Assembly: GCA_029959615.1 (NCBI GenBank)
Contig: JASCOD010000002.1
Location: 1 to 64,000 of the forward strand
Length of the DNA: 64,000 bases
Origin: Flavobacteriaceae bacterium PS02338
GTDB lineage: Bacteria > Bacteroidota > Bacteroidia > Sphingobacteriales > Sphingobacteriaceae
Reading direction: 5' to 3'
The notes beneath the pieces were generated by a model that made no database searches, had not been told where the DNA came from, and saw nothing but the letters and a program-made list of their open reading frames with translations. Below are positions 47,075-55,818 of the stretch, one piece after another; positions within the stretch are counted from its first letter, which is position 1; each line of letters opens with the position of its first letter. The translations under genes were made by a program, and so were the position numbers.

Positions 47075-47530
47075 ATGAGTATCAAGATACGTAAGGCGAT
47101 AGAAGCAGATAGTGAAAAAGTATGGATATTGATGGAGAAACTTGCGGTGTTTGAGGAATATATAGGCAGTTTCGCCATTACACTCGAGATTGTTAAAGAA
47201 AGTGGTTTTCGTAAAAATCCGCCAGATTTTTATTGTTTGGTAGCAGAAGACCAAGAAACAATCACAGGAATTTTGGTTTATTACTTTCTACCTTATACTG
47301 CTCAAAATCGTCCTGCAATTTACATGAAAGAACTTTATGTAGACGGAAATTATCGTGGTCAGAAAATTGGCGAACAATTGATGCAAGCTTTAAAAGAAGA
47401 AGCCGTATCGCACAATTGTGCACAAATAAAATGGACTGTTGCGCATTGGAACGAAGCTGGACAGCGGTTCTATGAAAGGTTAGGGGCTAGCCGAAATAAT
47501 GATTGGTTGAATTACGAATTGAATTTGTAA
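47075..47530 (+). CDS. GNAT-family N-acetyltransferase (second of two)
   Basis: A 151-residue GNAT protein. The N-terminal strand/helix is IRKAIEADSEKVWILMEKLA. Motif A is YMKELYVDGNYRGQKIGEQL and the C-terminal motif is VAHWNEAGQRFYERLGA. The size and the KELYV-x2-x-YRG pattern recall diamine/spermidine acetyltransferase-like GNATs, but this is weak. It follows the first acetyltransferase by 22 bp and precedes an EamA exporter by 11 bp. Confidence 0.87.
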   Translation: MSIKIRKAIEADSEKVWILMEKLAVFEEYIGSFAITLEIVKESGFRKNPPDFYCLVAEDQETITGILVYYFLPYTAQNRPAIYMKELYVDGNYRGQKIGEQLMQALKEEAVSHNCAQIKWTVAHWNEAGQRFYERLGASRNNDWLNYELNL

Positions 47531-47541
47531 GCTAATTGCAG

Positions 47542-48420
47542 ATGGAGAAAAGGAACTTACTACTGATTCTATTAATCTTTGGAACTGCATTTTGGGGCAT
47601 ATCGTTTTCTGTAACCAAGTTGGCTATGGGAACAGAATCTCCGTCAACATTTCTTTTCTATCGTTTTCTGTTGGCCACCTTTGTACTTTCTGCTATCTTC
47701 TGGAAGCACTTCATAAAGACTAAGTTAGCAGACATTAAAACAGGGGTGATTTTAGCTATTCCATTGTTTTTAGGTATCCATTTGCAAACATTGGGCATTA
47801 AAGAGACACATGCTTCTCAGTGTGCCTTTATTGCAGGAATGACTGTGGTAATTGTACCTCTGTTGAAGTTGCTGTTTTACCGAAAAGCAGCTCCTTCTAA
47901 AATCTGGATAGCAGCGATGATTGCCTTAAGTGGCTTGTTTGTAATTTCGGTAAATGGTCAGTTGCAAATCGGAACAGGAGATTTGTACACATTAAGTGGT
48001 GCATTTGGCTTTGCTGTTTATCTAATTGTGGTAGAAAAACAAGCGTCATTAAAAAATCTAGTGCCAACTATCATTCCGATGTTTGCTACTTGTGCACTGT
48101 TAACCTTTGGTCTCGCTATTAATGATAGAGAGGCAAATTGGTTACCCGAAGCTAATACGTTTTGGATGGGGATTGTATTTTGTGCACTGTTTTCTACGGC
48201 TTATATGTATTCTGTTTCTAATATCGCTCAAAGGTATATTAGTGCAGAGCGAGTAGCGGTGATTTATCTTTTTGAACCTGTATTCGGAGCACTTGCAGCA
48301 TTTTTCATTCTAGATGAAAATCTTTCGTGGCGACTGCTTCTAGGGGGTGGATTGATCTTCTTGGCTACAATTATTTCTGAAGTTAAGTTTAGAAAAAGGA
48401 TTGAAAGTACAGCTGTTTAG
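47542..48420 (+). CDS. EamA/DMT-family transporter (second)
   Basis: A 292-residue inner-membrane transporter with about ten hydrophobic segments (FGTAFWGISFSVTKLAMG; GALAAFFILDENLSWRLLLG). The ATG at 47542 is chosen over an in-frame TTG two codons earlier. EamA proteins often export amino acids or drugs; the operon with two acetyltransferases and a LysR regulator would fit an export or modification response to a small molecule. Confidence 0.87.
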   Translation: MEKRNLLLILLIFGTAFWGISFSVTKLAMGTESPSTFLFYRFLLATFVLSAIFWKHFIKTKLADIKTGVILAIPLFLGIHLQTLGIKETHASQCAFIAGMTVVIVPLLKLLFYRKAAPSKIWIAAMIALSGLFVISVNGQLQIGTGDLYTLSGAFGFAVYLIVVEKQASLKNLVPTIIPMFATCALLTFGLAINDREANWLPEANTFWMGIVFCALFSTAYMYSVSNIAQRYISAERVAVIYLFEPVFGALAAFFILDENLSWRLLLGGGLIFLATIISEVKFRKRIESTAV

Positions 48421-48447
48421 TTTTACAGTTGATTTATAATGACGGAG

Positions 48448-48477
48448 GGATGTTGATGGATTTCAGCATCCTTTTTT
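48448..48477. terminator. Terminator between convergent genes
   Basis: GGATGTTGA (48448-48456) pairs with TCAGCATCC (48463-48471; one G-T pair) and is followed by T residues to 48477. It separates the EamA gene (plus) from the helicase gene (minus), ending 1 bp before the latter's stop codon. Confidence 0.75.
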
Positions 48478-48478
48478 A

Positions 48479-50560
48479 TTAGAAAAGCAAATCGCCTTCT
48501 CCTAAATATTGTCGAATAATTTTGAGTATCTCGTCTCCAAAGTCAAACGCTTTTCCTTCTCCAACACCCTTAATTTGCGAAAGTTGCTTGAGTGTTTTAG
48601 GTAATTTAGTGGCAATATCTTTCAATACCTGTTCCGCAAGTATATTATAATCTGGGGTACTTCTATCTTTTCCCTTTTGTATACGCCAATTATAGAGCTG
48701 ATCATAAAGTGCTTTATTGGGTATTTCAGCTTCCTTAACAACAGTTGTAGAGGTCCATCTATCAATAGTTTGATATTCTATCGCAGCACTTTTCCATCTT
48801 TCCAAAAGTGTAGCGCTATTATTTGCGGATGGTAATGAGCGGAACATAGCCGTTTTTCCTTTCAATTGTTCCAAAATCAAATTTAGAGAGAGATAGTAGT
48901 CTTCATCCATTATTGAAGGAGGGAAGCTTTGATGTAGATCTATTAACATTCCTTCTAAAAGTTCGAGCTTAGCTAAAAAATAGTCAGATGATTTAAGCAA
49001 GCGCTCCATTAGCATTTCAGATTGCCAAGGAGAGATGTTTTGTGAGTTCAGTTCCCTCTGAAGAAAACGATTGCCAATATTGCTAATTTCTGTCTGTAAT
49101 ACCTTATCGGCAGAAGCTGCGCCTGCCGGTAAATGATCTGCTAAAATGGCTTTCAGCGTATTCCAAGCAAATATCATAATAGAAAAATCGTAAAGAGCAG
49201 AGAGCATACTGAGTTCAGAATGAATAACAGCTTGCTCTAGATCTACGGCACTAGGCATGTTTTCCTTTGCTTTTTGCATAAATCCAGTCACAGATTTATC
49301 CGTAATGATATTTTCCTTCTTGACTTTTTCTAACAGTGCAAGCCCCTCCAAACTTCTACACCTACTTAAAGCTACATAGGCTTGCCCATGTGTAAATGCA
49401 GCACTCACATCTATTAAAGCATTGTCGAAAGTTAATCCTTGACTTTTGTGAATGGTAATTGCCCAGGCCAGTCTAAGTGGAAACTGACTAAAAGAGCCTG
49501 CATTGGTTTCAGTTACTTTGTTATCGATTTCGGAAAGTGCATATTTTACATTCTGCCATATTTCACGTTCCGCTTCCAGTTCAGTTCCGTCATCTAAAAA
49601 GTTGAGCAATATTGAATTTTCAGTAAGCGCAGTGATTTTTGCGGTTCTACCATTATGGTAGCGTTTTTTGCCAGACGCATCATTTTTAATAAACATTACA
49701 AGTGCTCCAACCTTCAGTATCAGTTCTTCTTCTGCCGGATAAGCTTCCTTAGGGAAATCATCTGTAACTGTGGCGTTGTAAGTATAGGGTATTTCCTCAA
49801 GTGCCTCTAGTTTTTGCTCATTAATCTGCTTAACTAAAGGATTGTGTGTGGTAAGTGTAACGTAATCTCTAAATTCCTCAATAGTAGGATCGGTGACATA
49901 CCGCTCGTTCAATTTTTCGAGTAATGTATCGTTTCCAGAACCGTCACGTACGCTATTTAGTATTTCTACAAATACAGGGTCTTTTTGGCGATAAACCTCT
50001 TCCAGTTCGAAGGTCAAGAGCTGAGTTTTGCGTAATGCTAAACTGTCAAAGAAGTACGGGCCGTTATAGTAGTTTCTTAATACATGCCAATCTTTTTGAA
50101 AAACTGGAGACAATTGGTACAAATCACCAATCATTAATAGTTGTACACCGCCAAATGGTTTCGAAATACCTTTCACTGACCTCAGTACTGCATCGATATA
50201 ATCAATCATATCCGCTCGCACCATACTGATCTCATCGATGATCAATAGGTCAAGACACTTGAGTAATTTGGTTTTCTCATAACCTACTTTTTTTTCAAAA
50301 AGCTCGCTTAATGAGGCATTTTGTGCTATGGGAACCAATGGACCAAAAGGGATCTGAAAAAATGAGTTGATGGTTACGCCACCAGCATTAATTGCCGCAA
50401 CTGCAGTGGGGGCTACAACAGCAAGGTTTTTAGTTGTATTAGCTTTGATGTAGCGAAGAAAAGTAGTTTTTCCTGTACCTGCTTTTCCTGTCATAAAGAT
50501 AGGCCTGTCGGTCTTTTCTATAAAATCCATGATCAGTTGTTGCAGGGAATTCAGCTTCAT
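48479..50560 (-). CDS. PIF1-like AAA helicase with C-terminal HRDC domain
   Basis: A 693-residue cytoplasmic DNA helicase of superfamily 1. Walker A is MTGKAGTGKTTFLRYI (about 23-38), Walker B is LLIIDEISMVRADM, a UvrD_C_2-type motif occurs in LAWAITIHKSQGLTF, and motif VI is GQAYVALSRCRSLEGL. The C-terminal HRDC domain (about 615-690) begins ALYDQLYNWRIQKGKDRSTP and ends with an IKGVGEGKAF helix-hairpin-like segment. Bacteroidota commonly carry this fusion; it probably unwinds DNA during repair or replication restart. It stands alone between convergent and divergent neighbours. Confidence 0.9.
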   Translation of the reverse strand: MKLNSLQQLIMDFIEKTDRPIFMTGKAGTGKTTFLRYIKANTTKNLAVVAPTAVAAINAGGVTINSFFQIPFGPLVPIAQNASLSELFEKKVGYEKTKLLKCLDLLIIDEISMVRADMIDYIDAVLRSVKGISKPFGGVQLLMIGDLYQLSPVFQKDWHVLRNYYNGPYFFDSLALRKTQLLTFELEEVYRQKDPVFVEILNSVRDGSGNDTLLEKLNERYVTDPTIEEFRDYVTLTTHNPLVKQINEQKLEALEEIPYTYNATVTDDFPKEAYPAEEELILKVGALVMFIKNDASGKKRYHNGRTAKITALTENSILLNFLDDGTELEAEREIWQNVKYALSEIDNKVTETNAGSFSQFPLRLAWAITIHKSQGLTFDNALIDVSAAFTHGQAYVALSRCRSLEGLALLEKVKKENIITDKSVTGFMQKAKENMPSAVDLEQAVIHSELSMLSALYDFSIMIFAWNTLKAILADHLPAGAASADKVLQTEISNIGNRFLQRELNSQNISPWQSEMLMERLLKSSDYFLAKLELLEGMLIDLHQSFPPSIMDEDYYLSLNLILEQLKGKTAMFRSLPSANNSATLLERWKSAAIEYQTIDRWTSTTVVKEAEIPNKALYDQLYNWRIQKGKDRSTPDYNILAEQVLKDIATKLPKTLKQLSQIKGVGEGKAFDFGDEILKIIRQYLGEGDLLF

Positions 50561-50762
50561 TTTATGCTATTTTTTGAGCCACAAAGGTAGGTAATAGGCG
50601 TAAAATCACTTGTAAGAATATATCCTTTGGGGATAACTTTTTAAGTGGTTAATTATCAACGGGAAATAAGATTAAATGAGTTGTCTGTATTAACTAAAAG
50701 CCCAAAGGTTTTTTATTTTGTGCTGTACCTATCAACTAAACTTTTTATTAGTTTTGTTAAAA

Positions 50763-51824
50763 ATGGAAAAGAAAAACTCAGGAACAGTAGGTGTAAAGGA
50801 AATTGCCCGTTTAGCAAATGTATCTATAGGAACAGTAGATCGTGTGTTAAACAATAGGGTAGGGGTATCTGAGAAAACCAAAGCTAAAATCCTGAAGATT
50901 ATTGAAGAACTCAATTATCAACCTAATATCTTTGCCAGAAGGTTGGCATCCAAAAAGAAACTCAGATTTGCTACGCTAATTCCGCAAACATCTTCTGAAA
51001 CTAAATACTGGGAAGCCCCTTTGAATGGAATACAACAGGCAGCCAATGAAATTAAAGATTTTGGTATTGAAGTAATTCCCTTCTTTTTTGATCAAAATGA
51101 TAAAGCAACCTTCAAAGAAGGTGCCTCAAAAATTAGTGCCGGAGAGTTTGACGGTGTACTGATGGCTCCAATGTTTGAAGATGAGAGCATTGCTTTTATC
51201 GAAGAATGTAATGATAAGAAAATTCCACTGGTATTTATTAACTCCGATATTCCCGGTCATAACAACTTATGCTACATTGGTCCTAACTTATACCAAAGTG
51301 GTTATTTATCGGCACATATAGTTAATTATCTTTCACCTGCTAATAAGAAAACGCTAATCGTTAATATTTCAAAGGAAATCGATTTACATCATCACTTGCT
51401 ACGTAAAGAAGAAGGTTTTAGAAACTATTTCGAGCAAAATGGAAGTACAAACGAATTAACGAAGATTGATATTCAACAAACGGGGTACGCTCATATCCAG
51501 GAAAAGTTAGCTAAGCAATTAGCAAAGGAAAAGTACGATGTGGTTTTTGTAACTAATTCCCGGGTTTCTACTGTAGCTAAGTACTTTGAAGAAAATAAAA
51601 TCAACGATATTAAATTAATTGGTTACGATTTCTTGGAAGATAATATCAACTATTTGAAAAACAAAACCATCGATTTTCTGATCTGCCAAAAGCCACAAGA
51701 GCAGGGGTATAGAGGGCTAATGAGCCTTTATTATCATTTGGTGCTGCACGCAAATATTGAGAAAGAGCAATTTATGCCAATTGATATCATTACCAAAGAA
51801 AACTATCAATACTATAGTAATTAG
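50763..51824 (+). CDS. LacI-family transcriptional regulator of polysaccharide locus 2
   Basis: A 353-residue regulator from the ATG at 50763; an upstream in-frame start adds a tail with no family character. The LacI HTH is KEIARLANVSIGTVDRVLNN (about 11-30) with hinge NYQPNIFARRLASKK. The sugar-binding-protein-like effector domain is at about 60-345 (FATLIPQTSSETKYWEAPLN, IPLVFINSDIPGHNNLCYIG). It precedes the SusC/D-GH18-GH5 locus on the same strand. Candidate operators lie at 52053-52067 and 52474-52489. It would respond to a breakdown product of that locus. Confidence 0.92.
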   Translation: MEKKNSGTVGVKEIARLANVSIGTVDRVLNNRVGVSEKTKAKILKIIEELNYQPNIFARRLASKKKLRFATLIPQTSSETKYWEAPLNGIQQAANEIKDFGIEVIPFFFDQNDKATFKEGASKISAGEFDGVLMAPMFEDESIAFIEECNDKKIPLVFINSDIPGHNNLCYIGPNLYQSGYLSAHIVNYLSPANKKTLIVNISKEIDLHHHLLRKEEGFRNYFEQNGSTNELTKIDIQQTGYAHIQEKLAKQLAKEKYDVVFVTNSRVSTVAKYFEENKINDIKLIGYDFLEDNINYLKNKTIDFLICQKPQEQGYRGLMSLYYHLVLHANIEKEQFMPIDIITKENYQYYSN

Positions 51825-51830
51825 CAATGG

Positions 51831-51970
51831 TTTAGCCACAGATACACAGATTTTATTCTGAATGACTAATAGTAAAATTTATCTGTACATCTGTCGCCGA
51901 AAATATTATTGATTTACCGCTTTGTTTTGATAGAATAGTCAAAAAAGGCGTTCGTGTATTTGTGGCTAAA
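51831..51970. repeat. Dispersed-type inverted repeat element after the LacI gene
   Basis: TTTAGCCACAGATACAC (51831-51847) is the reverse complement, with one mismatch, of GTGTATTTGTGGCTAAA (51954-51970). The phrase GCCACAGAT...CACAG near both ends is typical of small non-coding repeats scattered in many bacterial genomes. It starts 6 bp after the LacI stop and may also end its transcript. Whether it is multicopy cannot be judged from this window. Confidence 0.6.
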
Positions 51971-52023
51971 ATATCACCATAGCCAAACTAAATTGTTAAA
52001 ATCACAAAATTTTATGCTTAAAA

Positions 52024-52067
52024 TTTGGAAGTAAAATAATAATTACTAATTTCGTGTACGTTACCGT
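52024..52067 (+). promoter_or_regulatory. Upstream promoter with overlapping LacI half-palindrome
   Basis: TTTG (52024-52027), 19 nt, then TAATTTCG (52047-52054, one mismatch to TAnnTTTG). The -7 element runs into CGTGTACGTTACCGT (52053-52067), which shares CGTGTACGT with the perfect palindrome at 52474-52489. This suggests a second LacI-controlled start upstream of the 104-codon ORF. Confidence 0.4.
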
Positions 52068-52133
52068 TAACCAAATATAACTGTACTCCTTATTTTGTAT
52101 GTGCAAAAGGCGAAGCCTAATTGTATAAAATAT

Positions 52134-52448
52134 ATGAATATTAACCACTGTATTATGTTAAAACATCACGGGTTTTTAAAAGCTGCCTATGTTGCGTCAA
52201 GAAGAATACTTTTATCTTCCTTAAAGTTTGATGAATTATCAACTTTAAAGAGATCGATTAGTTTGTACCGCACAACATTCCTAGAATTTCTAAAAAATGA
52301 ACTAATCCTATACAAAGAGCAGGGGATTTACTATTTTAAGCGGTTTAATGAAGGGATATCCATATTTGGAAACATTTCTCAACCAAAAGAAAAGGTAGTT
52401 CATGTACATATTTTGAATACGATAACAAAATTTGAAAAACAACACTAA
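52134..52448 (+). CDS. Hypothetical 104-residue ORF upstream of SusC
   Basis: Reads MNINHCIMLKHHGFLKAAYV and ends NTITKFEKQH. It has basic and hydrophobic helices (SSLKFDELSTLKRSISLYRT, FLEFLKNELILYKEQGIYYF) and no recognised family. ATG at 52134 or 52155, or a TTG at 52095, could start it. It lies between two promoter-like elements that share a LacI-type half site, and its last codons overlap the -33 region of the SusC promoter. It could be a small protein or a long leader read by chance. Confidence 0.3.
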   Translation: MNINHCIMLKHHGFLKAAYVASRRILLSSLKFDELSTLKRSISLYRTTFLEFLKNELILYKEQGIYYFKRFNEGISIFGNISQPKEKVVHVHILNTITKFEKQH

Positions 52449-52489
52449 TCAACTTATATTTTTTCAACAAATAACGTGTACGTACACGT
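52431..52489 (+). promoter_or_regulatory. SusC promoter and LacI operator (locus 2)
   Basis: TTTG (52431-52434), 20 nt, then TATATTTT (52455-52462) form a Bacteroidota-type promoter with one mismatch. It is followed at the expected transcript start by the perfect 16-bp palindrome ACGTGTACGTACACGT (52474-52489). A CG-centred symmetrical site directly downstream of a promoter is the classical layout for LacI-family repression. It lies 30 bp before the SusC ATG. Confidence 0.7.
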
Positions 52490-52519
52490 AAGCTAAAACA
52501 ACCTAAACCAAGCAAAACA

Positions 52520-55500
52520 ATGAAAGAAAACAAACTATTCAAATTGATGCTGCTGGTATTATTAACCATCATTTTAAGTGCTTTTTCTATGGAAAAAGTT
52601 ACTGCTAAAAAAGGGCCGGTTAATTTCCAACAACAATTTTCGGTAGTAGGTACAGTAACAGATGAGAATAACTTCAAATCTCCAGGTGTAACTGTGCTTA
52701 ACAAGAAAACAAAACAAGCTGTGGTAACCAACGTAGATGGAGGTTACAGTATCAGAGCTTCCAATGGTGATACCATACAAGTAAGAATGACGGGCTACGT
52801 TGTTCAGAATTTTGTAGCTAGAGACACCAAAAAAAGGGTAGATATCTCTTTAAGGGAAGATGTACAGATGTTGAAGGGAGTAGAGATAAGAACAGCTTTA
52901 GATATTAGAAGGGGAGAAAAGGAACTGGGTTACTCTGTTACACAAGTTAGTGGAGATGATATCAACAAGGCGAAAGAAACCAATGTGATGAACTCACTTT
53001 CTGGTAAGGTTGCTGGTTTGGTAATCAACAGTGGTGCTGGTGGCCCTGCTGGTTCTTCTAGAGTGGTAATTAGAGGTGCAACAAGTATTACAGGTAATAA
53101 TCAACCTTTATACGTTGTAGATGGTATTCCTATGGATAATTCTAACTATGGCCAAGTAGGAAGTGACCAGTTTGGTGGCGGTGTAGATATGGGAGATGCG
53201 ATATCAGCTATCAATCCAGATGATGTAGAAACCATTACGGTACTAAAAGGCCCAGCTGCTACGGCTTTATACGGAAGTTTGGCAGGTAATGGTGTTATTT
53301 TAATTACTACTAAAAAAGGTACAAACAATAAAGAATTAGGCATTGATTTCAACAGTACGAATACGATAGAAACGCAATTGACCAGATACGATGATGTACA
53401 ATACTTGTACGGTCAAGGTAGAAGTCAGTTAATTCCTACAGATCAGGCTCAGGCTTTCAATAGTTTGTTCGTAAATTTTGGTGCAAGATTAGATCCAAAT
53501 GTAACTTATGTGGGATTTGATGGTGTAACTAGGCCTTATGCATTGGTTGAAGACAACATTCAAAACTTCTTCCGTACTGGTTCTTCTTTCAATAATACAG
53601 TTGCTTTGTCTAGTTCAACTGAGAAATCTAGTTTCCGTTTTTCTGCCGCAGATCTAAGATATCAAGATATTGTGCCAACAAGCGATATCAGAAGAAATAC
53701 CTACACTTTCACAGGTCGCTCTAAATTTGGAAACAAGTTGACATTTGATGTAAGGGCCACTTACCTAAATGAAGATGTAAACAATAGAGCTGGCTTAGGC
53801 GATTCGCCGTCTAACATAGGAATGAACTTTAATGGCTTAGCCAATAACATCGATCAGGCATTGTTTGCAACTAATTACAAGAATGCGCAAGGTGATTATT
53901 TGGATTGGGGTGGTGGCCAATATCGTTTAAATCCGTATTGGGTAATTAACGAAATGTATAACAAAACGCATAAAGACAGGGTTACTGGTGCGTTAAATGC
54001 TACCTATCAATTTACAAAGGCATTTAGTCTTAATGCTAAGGCTGCTACCGATATCACCTTTTTAGATTATGAAAGCTACCGACCAAGAACTACACCTGGC
54101 GCTTTAGGAGGACAACTTGATCAGGTTAATCAACGCTACACTACTAATCAAGTGGAAGTGTTAGCTAGTTATACCAAGCAGGTAAGTAAAGATTTTAATA
54201 TTTCTGCTAGGTTGGGAGGAAGTATCAACGATCGTATTCGTAAAGGAACCAACTCTTCATTCTCGAATATGATTGTGTTAGATGCCATCAGTGCAACCAG
54301 CTATCTAGATAAAGTAGTAGTTCCTAATGATATTCCTCGTCAAATTAGATCAGTATATGGTTTGGCAACAGTAGGCTATAAAAACTATTTGTTCTTGGAT
54401 ATGTCGGTTAGACGAGATCAATCTTCTACACTGCCTGAAAGCGACAATTCCTACACTTATCCATCGGCAGCTTTAAGTTTTGTATTTACTGATGCATTTA
54501 AAATCAAGAGCGATATCCTTTCATTTGGTAAGTTGAGATTTAACGTAGCCGAAGTAGGAAGTGATACCGATCCATTTTTATTAGATCGTTACTATACACT
54601 TAATCAACTTACATTTAATGGTTCTTTGAATGGTAAAATTTCATCAAGAGTAATACCTCCACTAGATTTAAAACCTACAAGAACTAGATCTTATGAGATA
54701 GGTACCAACATGAAGTTTTTTAAGAATAAGATCAACTTCGACGCAACTTATTATAACTCTGATTCTAGAGATCAAATTAACATTGTACCAGCACCAATTT
54801 CATCTGGATATCCACAACAGTTAATCAATGCCGGTGTGATTTCTAACCAAGGTATCGAGTTATTAATTTCTGGAAGCCCATTATCTAATAAAAGTAAAGT
54901 GAAATGGGATATGAGTGTGAATTTTGCCAGAAACGTTAGTAAAATCAAGTCTTTATCTGATCGTGTGGGTGACCATCTAAGTTTGTCAGAAGCTCGTTGG
55001 GCAGGTTTACGCGTAGTAGCTAGACCTGGAGAACAATATGGTACCTTAATGGGCTACGATTTTCTTAGAGATCCAGATGGTAATGTGATCTTAAACTCTA
55101 CCAGTTTATTACCAATCATCGATCCAAATATGAAAGTATTGGGTAAAGGTGTATTCGATTGGACTGGTGGTTTTACCAGTCGTGTTTCTTACAAAAACTT
55201 TAGCTTAAATGCAGCAATAGATGTAAAATATGGAGCCGATTTGTTCTCTATGACAAACCTATTCATGCATTCAAGAGGGTCGGCTTTAGCAACCCTAGAA
55301 GGTAGAGCTGAGTGGATTGCATCTGAGGAACAACGTTTGGCAGAAAAGAAAACATTTGCGCAATGGCAAACCGAAGGTAAGGTAAGAGGCTATGTACCTA
55401 AAGGTGTGGTTAATACTGGAACAGCAACAAATCCGGTTTATGTGGAGAACACCAAAGCAATAGACCCTACAAATTACTGGCAAACATTTGCTACAGACGG

Positions 55501-55774
55501 TTCTAACATCGCTACACCATTTATTTATAAAGCTACTTACGTAAAACTTAGAGAGCTTACGTTAACCTATACGTTAACTCCAGCTTTCAGCAAGCAATTG
55601 GGATTAAAAGGTGCTTCGCTTGGTTTTGTAGCCAGAAATCCATTCATCATCTACAAAGATGTACCTAACGTAGATCCAGATTCGAACTACAATAATAGTA
55701 ACGGACAAGGATTGGAATATGGATCATTACCAACACGTAGGGGATTTGGTTTTAACCTAAATGTGAAATTCTAA
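52520..55774 (+). CDS. SusC/RagA TonB-dependent transporter (locus 2)
   Basis: A 1084-residue outer-membrane transporter. The signal peptide (MLLVLLTIILSAFS...VTAK) precedes a CarboxypepD_reg-like domain (about 40-115, VGTVTDENNFKSPGVTVLNK), then the plug (about 125-270, GKVAGLVINSGAGGPAGSSR and VLKGPAATALYGSLAGNGVI), then the barrel ending in RRGFGFNLNVKF. It has no STN domain, consistent with LacI control. It is followed 44 bp later by its SusD-like partner. Confidence 0.93.
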   Translation: MKENKLFKLMLLVLLTIILSAFSMEKVTAKKGPVNFQQQFSVVGTVTDENNFKSPGVTVLNKKTKQAVVTNVDGGYSIRASNGDTIQVRMTGYVVQNFVARDTKKRVDISLREDVQMLKGVEIRTALDIRRGEKELGYSVTQVSGDDINKAKETNVMNSLSGKVAGLVINSGAGGPAGSSRVVIRGATSITGNNQPLYVVDGIPMDNSNYGQVGSDQFGGGVDMGDAISAINPDDVETITVLKGPAATALYGSLAGNGVILITTKKGTNNKELGIDFNSTNTIETQLTRYDDVQYLYGQGRSQLIPTDQAQAFNSLFVNFGARLDPNVTYVGFDGVTRPYALVEDNIQNFFRTGSSFNNTVALSSSTEKSSFRFSAADLRYQDIVPTSDIRRNTYTFTGRSKFGNKLTFDVRATYLNEDVNNRAGLGDSPSNIGMNFNGLANNIDQALFATNYKNAQGDYLDWGGGQYRLNPYWVINEMYNKTHKDRVTGALNATYQFTKAFSLNAKAATDITFLDYESYRPRTTPGALGGQLDQVNQRYTTNQVEVLASYTKQVSKDFNISARLGGSINDRIRKGTNSSFSNMIVLDAISATSYLDKVVVPNDIPRQIRSVYGLATVGYKNYLFLDMSVRRDQSSTLPESDNSYTYPSAALSFVFTDAFKIKSDILSFGKLRFNVAEVGSDTDPFLLDRYYTLNQLTFNGSLNGKISSRVIPPLDLKPTRTRSYEIGTNMKFFKNKINFDATYYNSDSRDQINIVPAPISSGYPQQLINAGVISNQGIELLISGSPLSNKSKVKWDMSVNFARNVSKIKSLSDRVGDHLSLSEARWAGLRVVARPGEQYGTLMGYDFLRDPDGNVILNSTSLLPIIDPNMKVLGKGVFDWTGGFTSRVSYKNFSLNAAIDVKYGADLFSMTNLFMHSRGSALATLEGRAEWIASEEQRLAEKKTFAQWQTEGKVRGYVPKGVVNTGTATNPVYVENTKAIDPTNYWQTFATDGSNIATPFIYKATYVKLRELTLTYTLTPAFSKQLGLKGASLGFVARNPFIIYKDVPNVDPDSNYNNSNGQGLEYGSLPTRRGFGFNLNVKF

Positions 55775-55818
55775 GGATTGATGTAAAGTAATGTGTTGCA
55801 CATTAATAATGATAAAAG

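Larger units (their letters stand above)
51825..52519. other. Regulatory interval between LacI and SusC of locus 2
   Basis: About 700 bp hold a long inverted repeat (51831-51970), a promoter with operator-like sequence (52024-52067), a 104-codon ORF of uncertain status (52134-52448), and a second promoter with a perfect palindrome (52431-52489). The features are listed separately. Confidence 0.6.
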
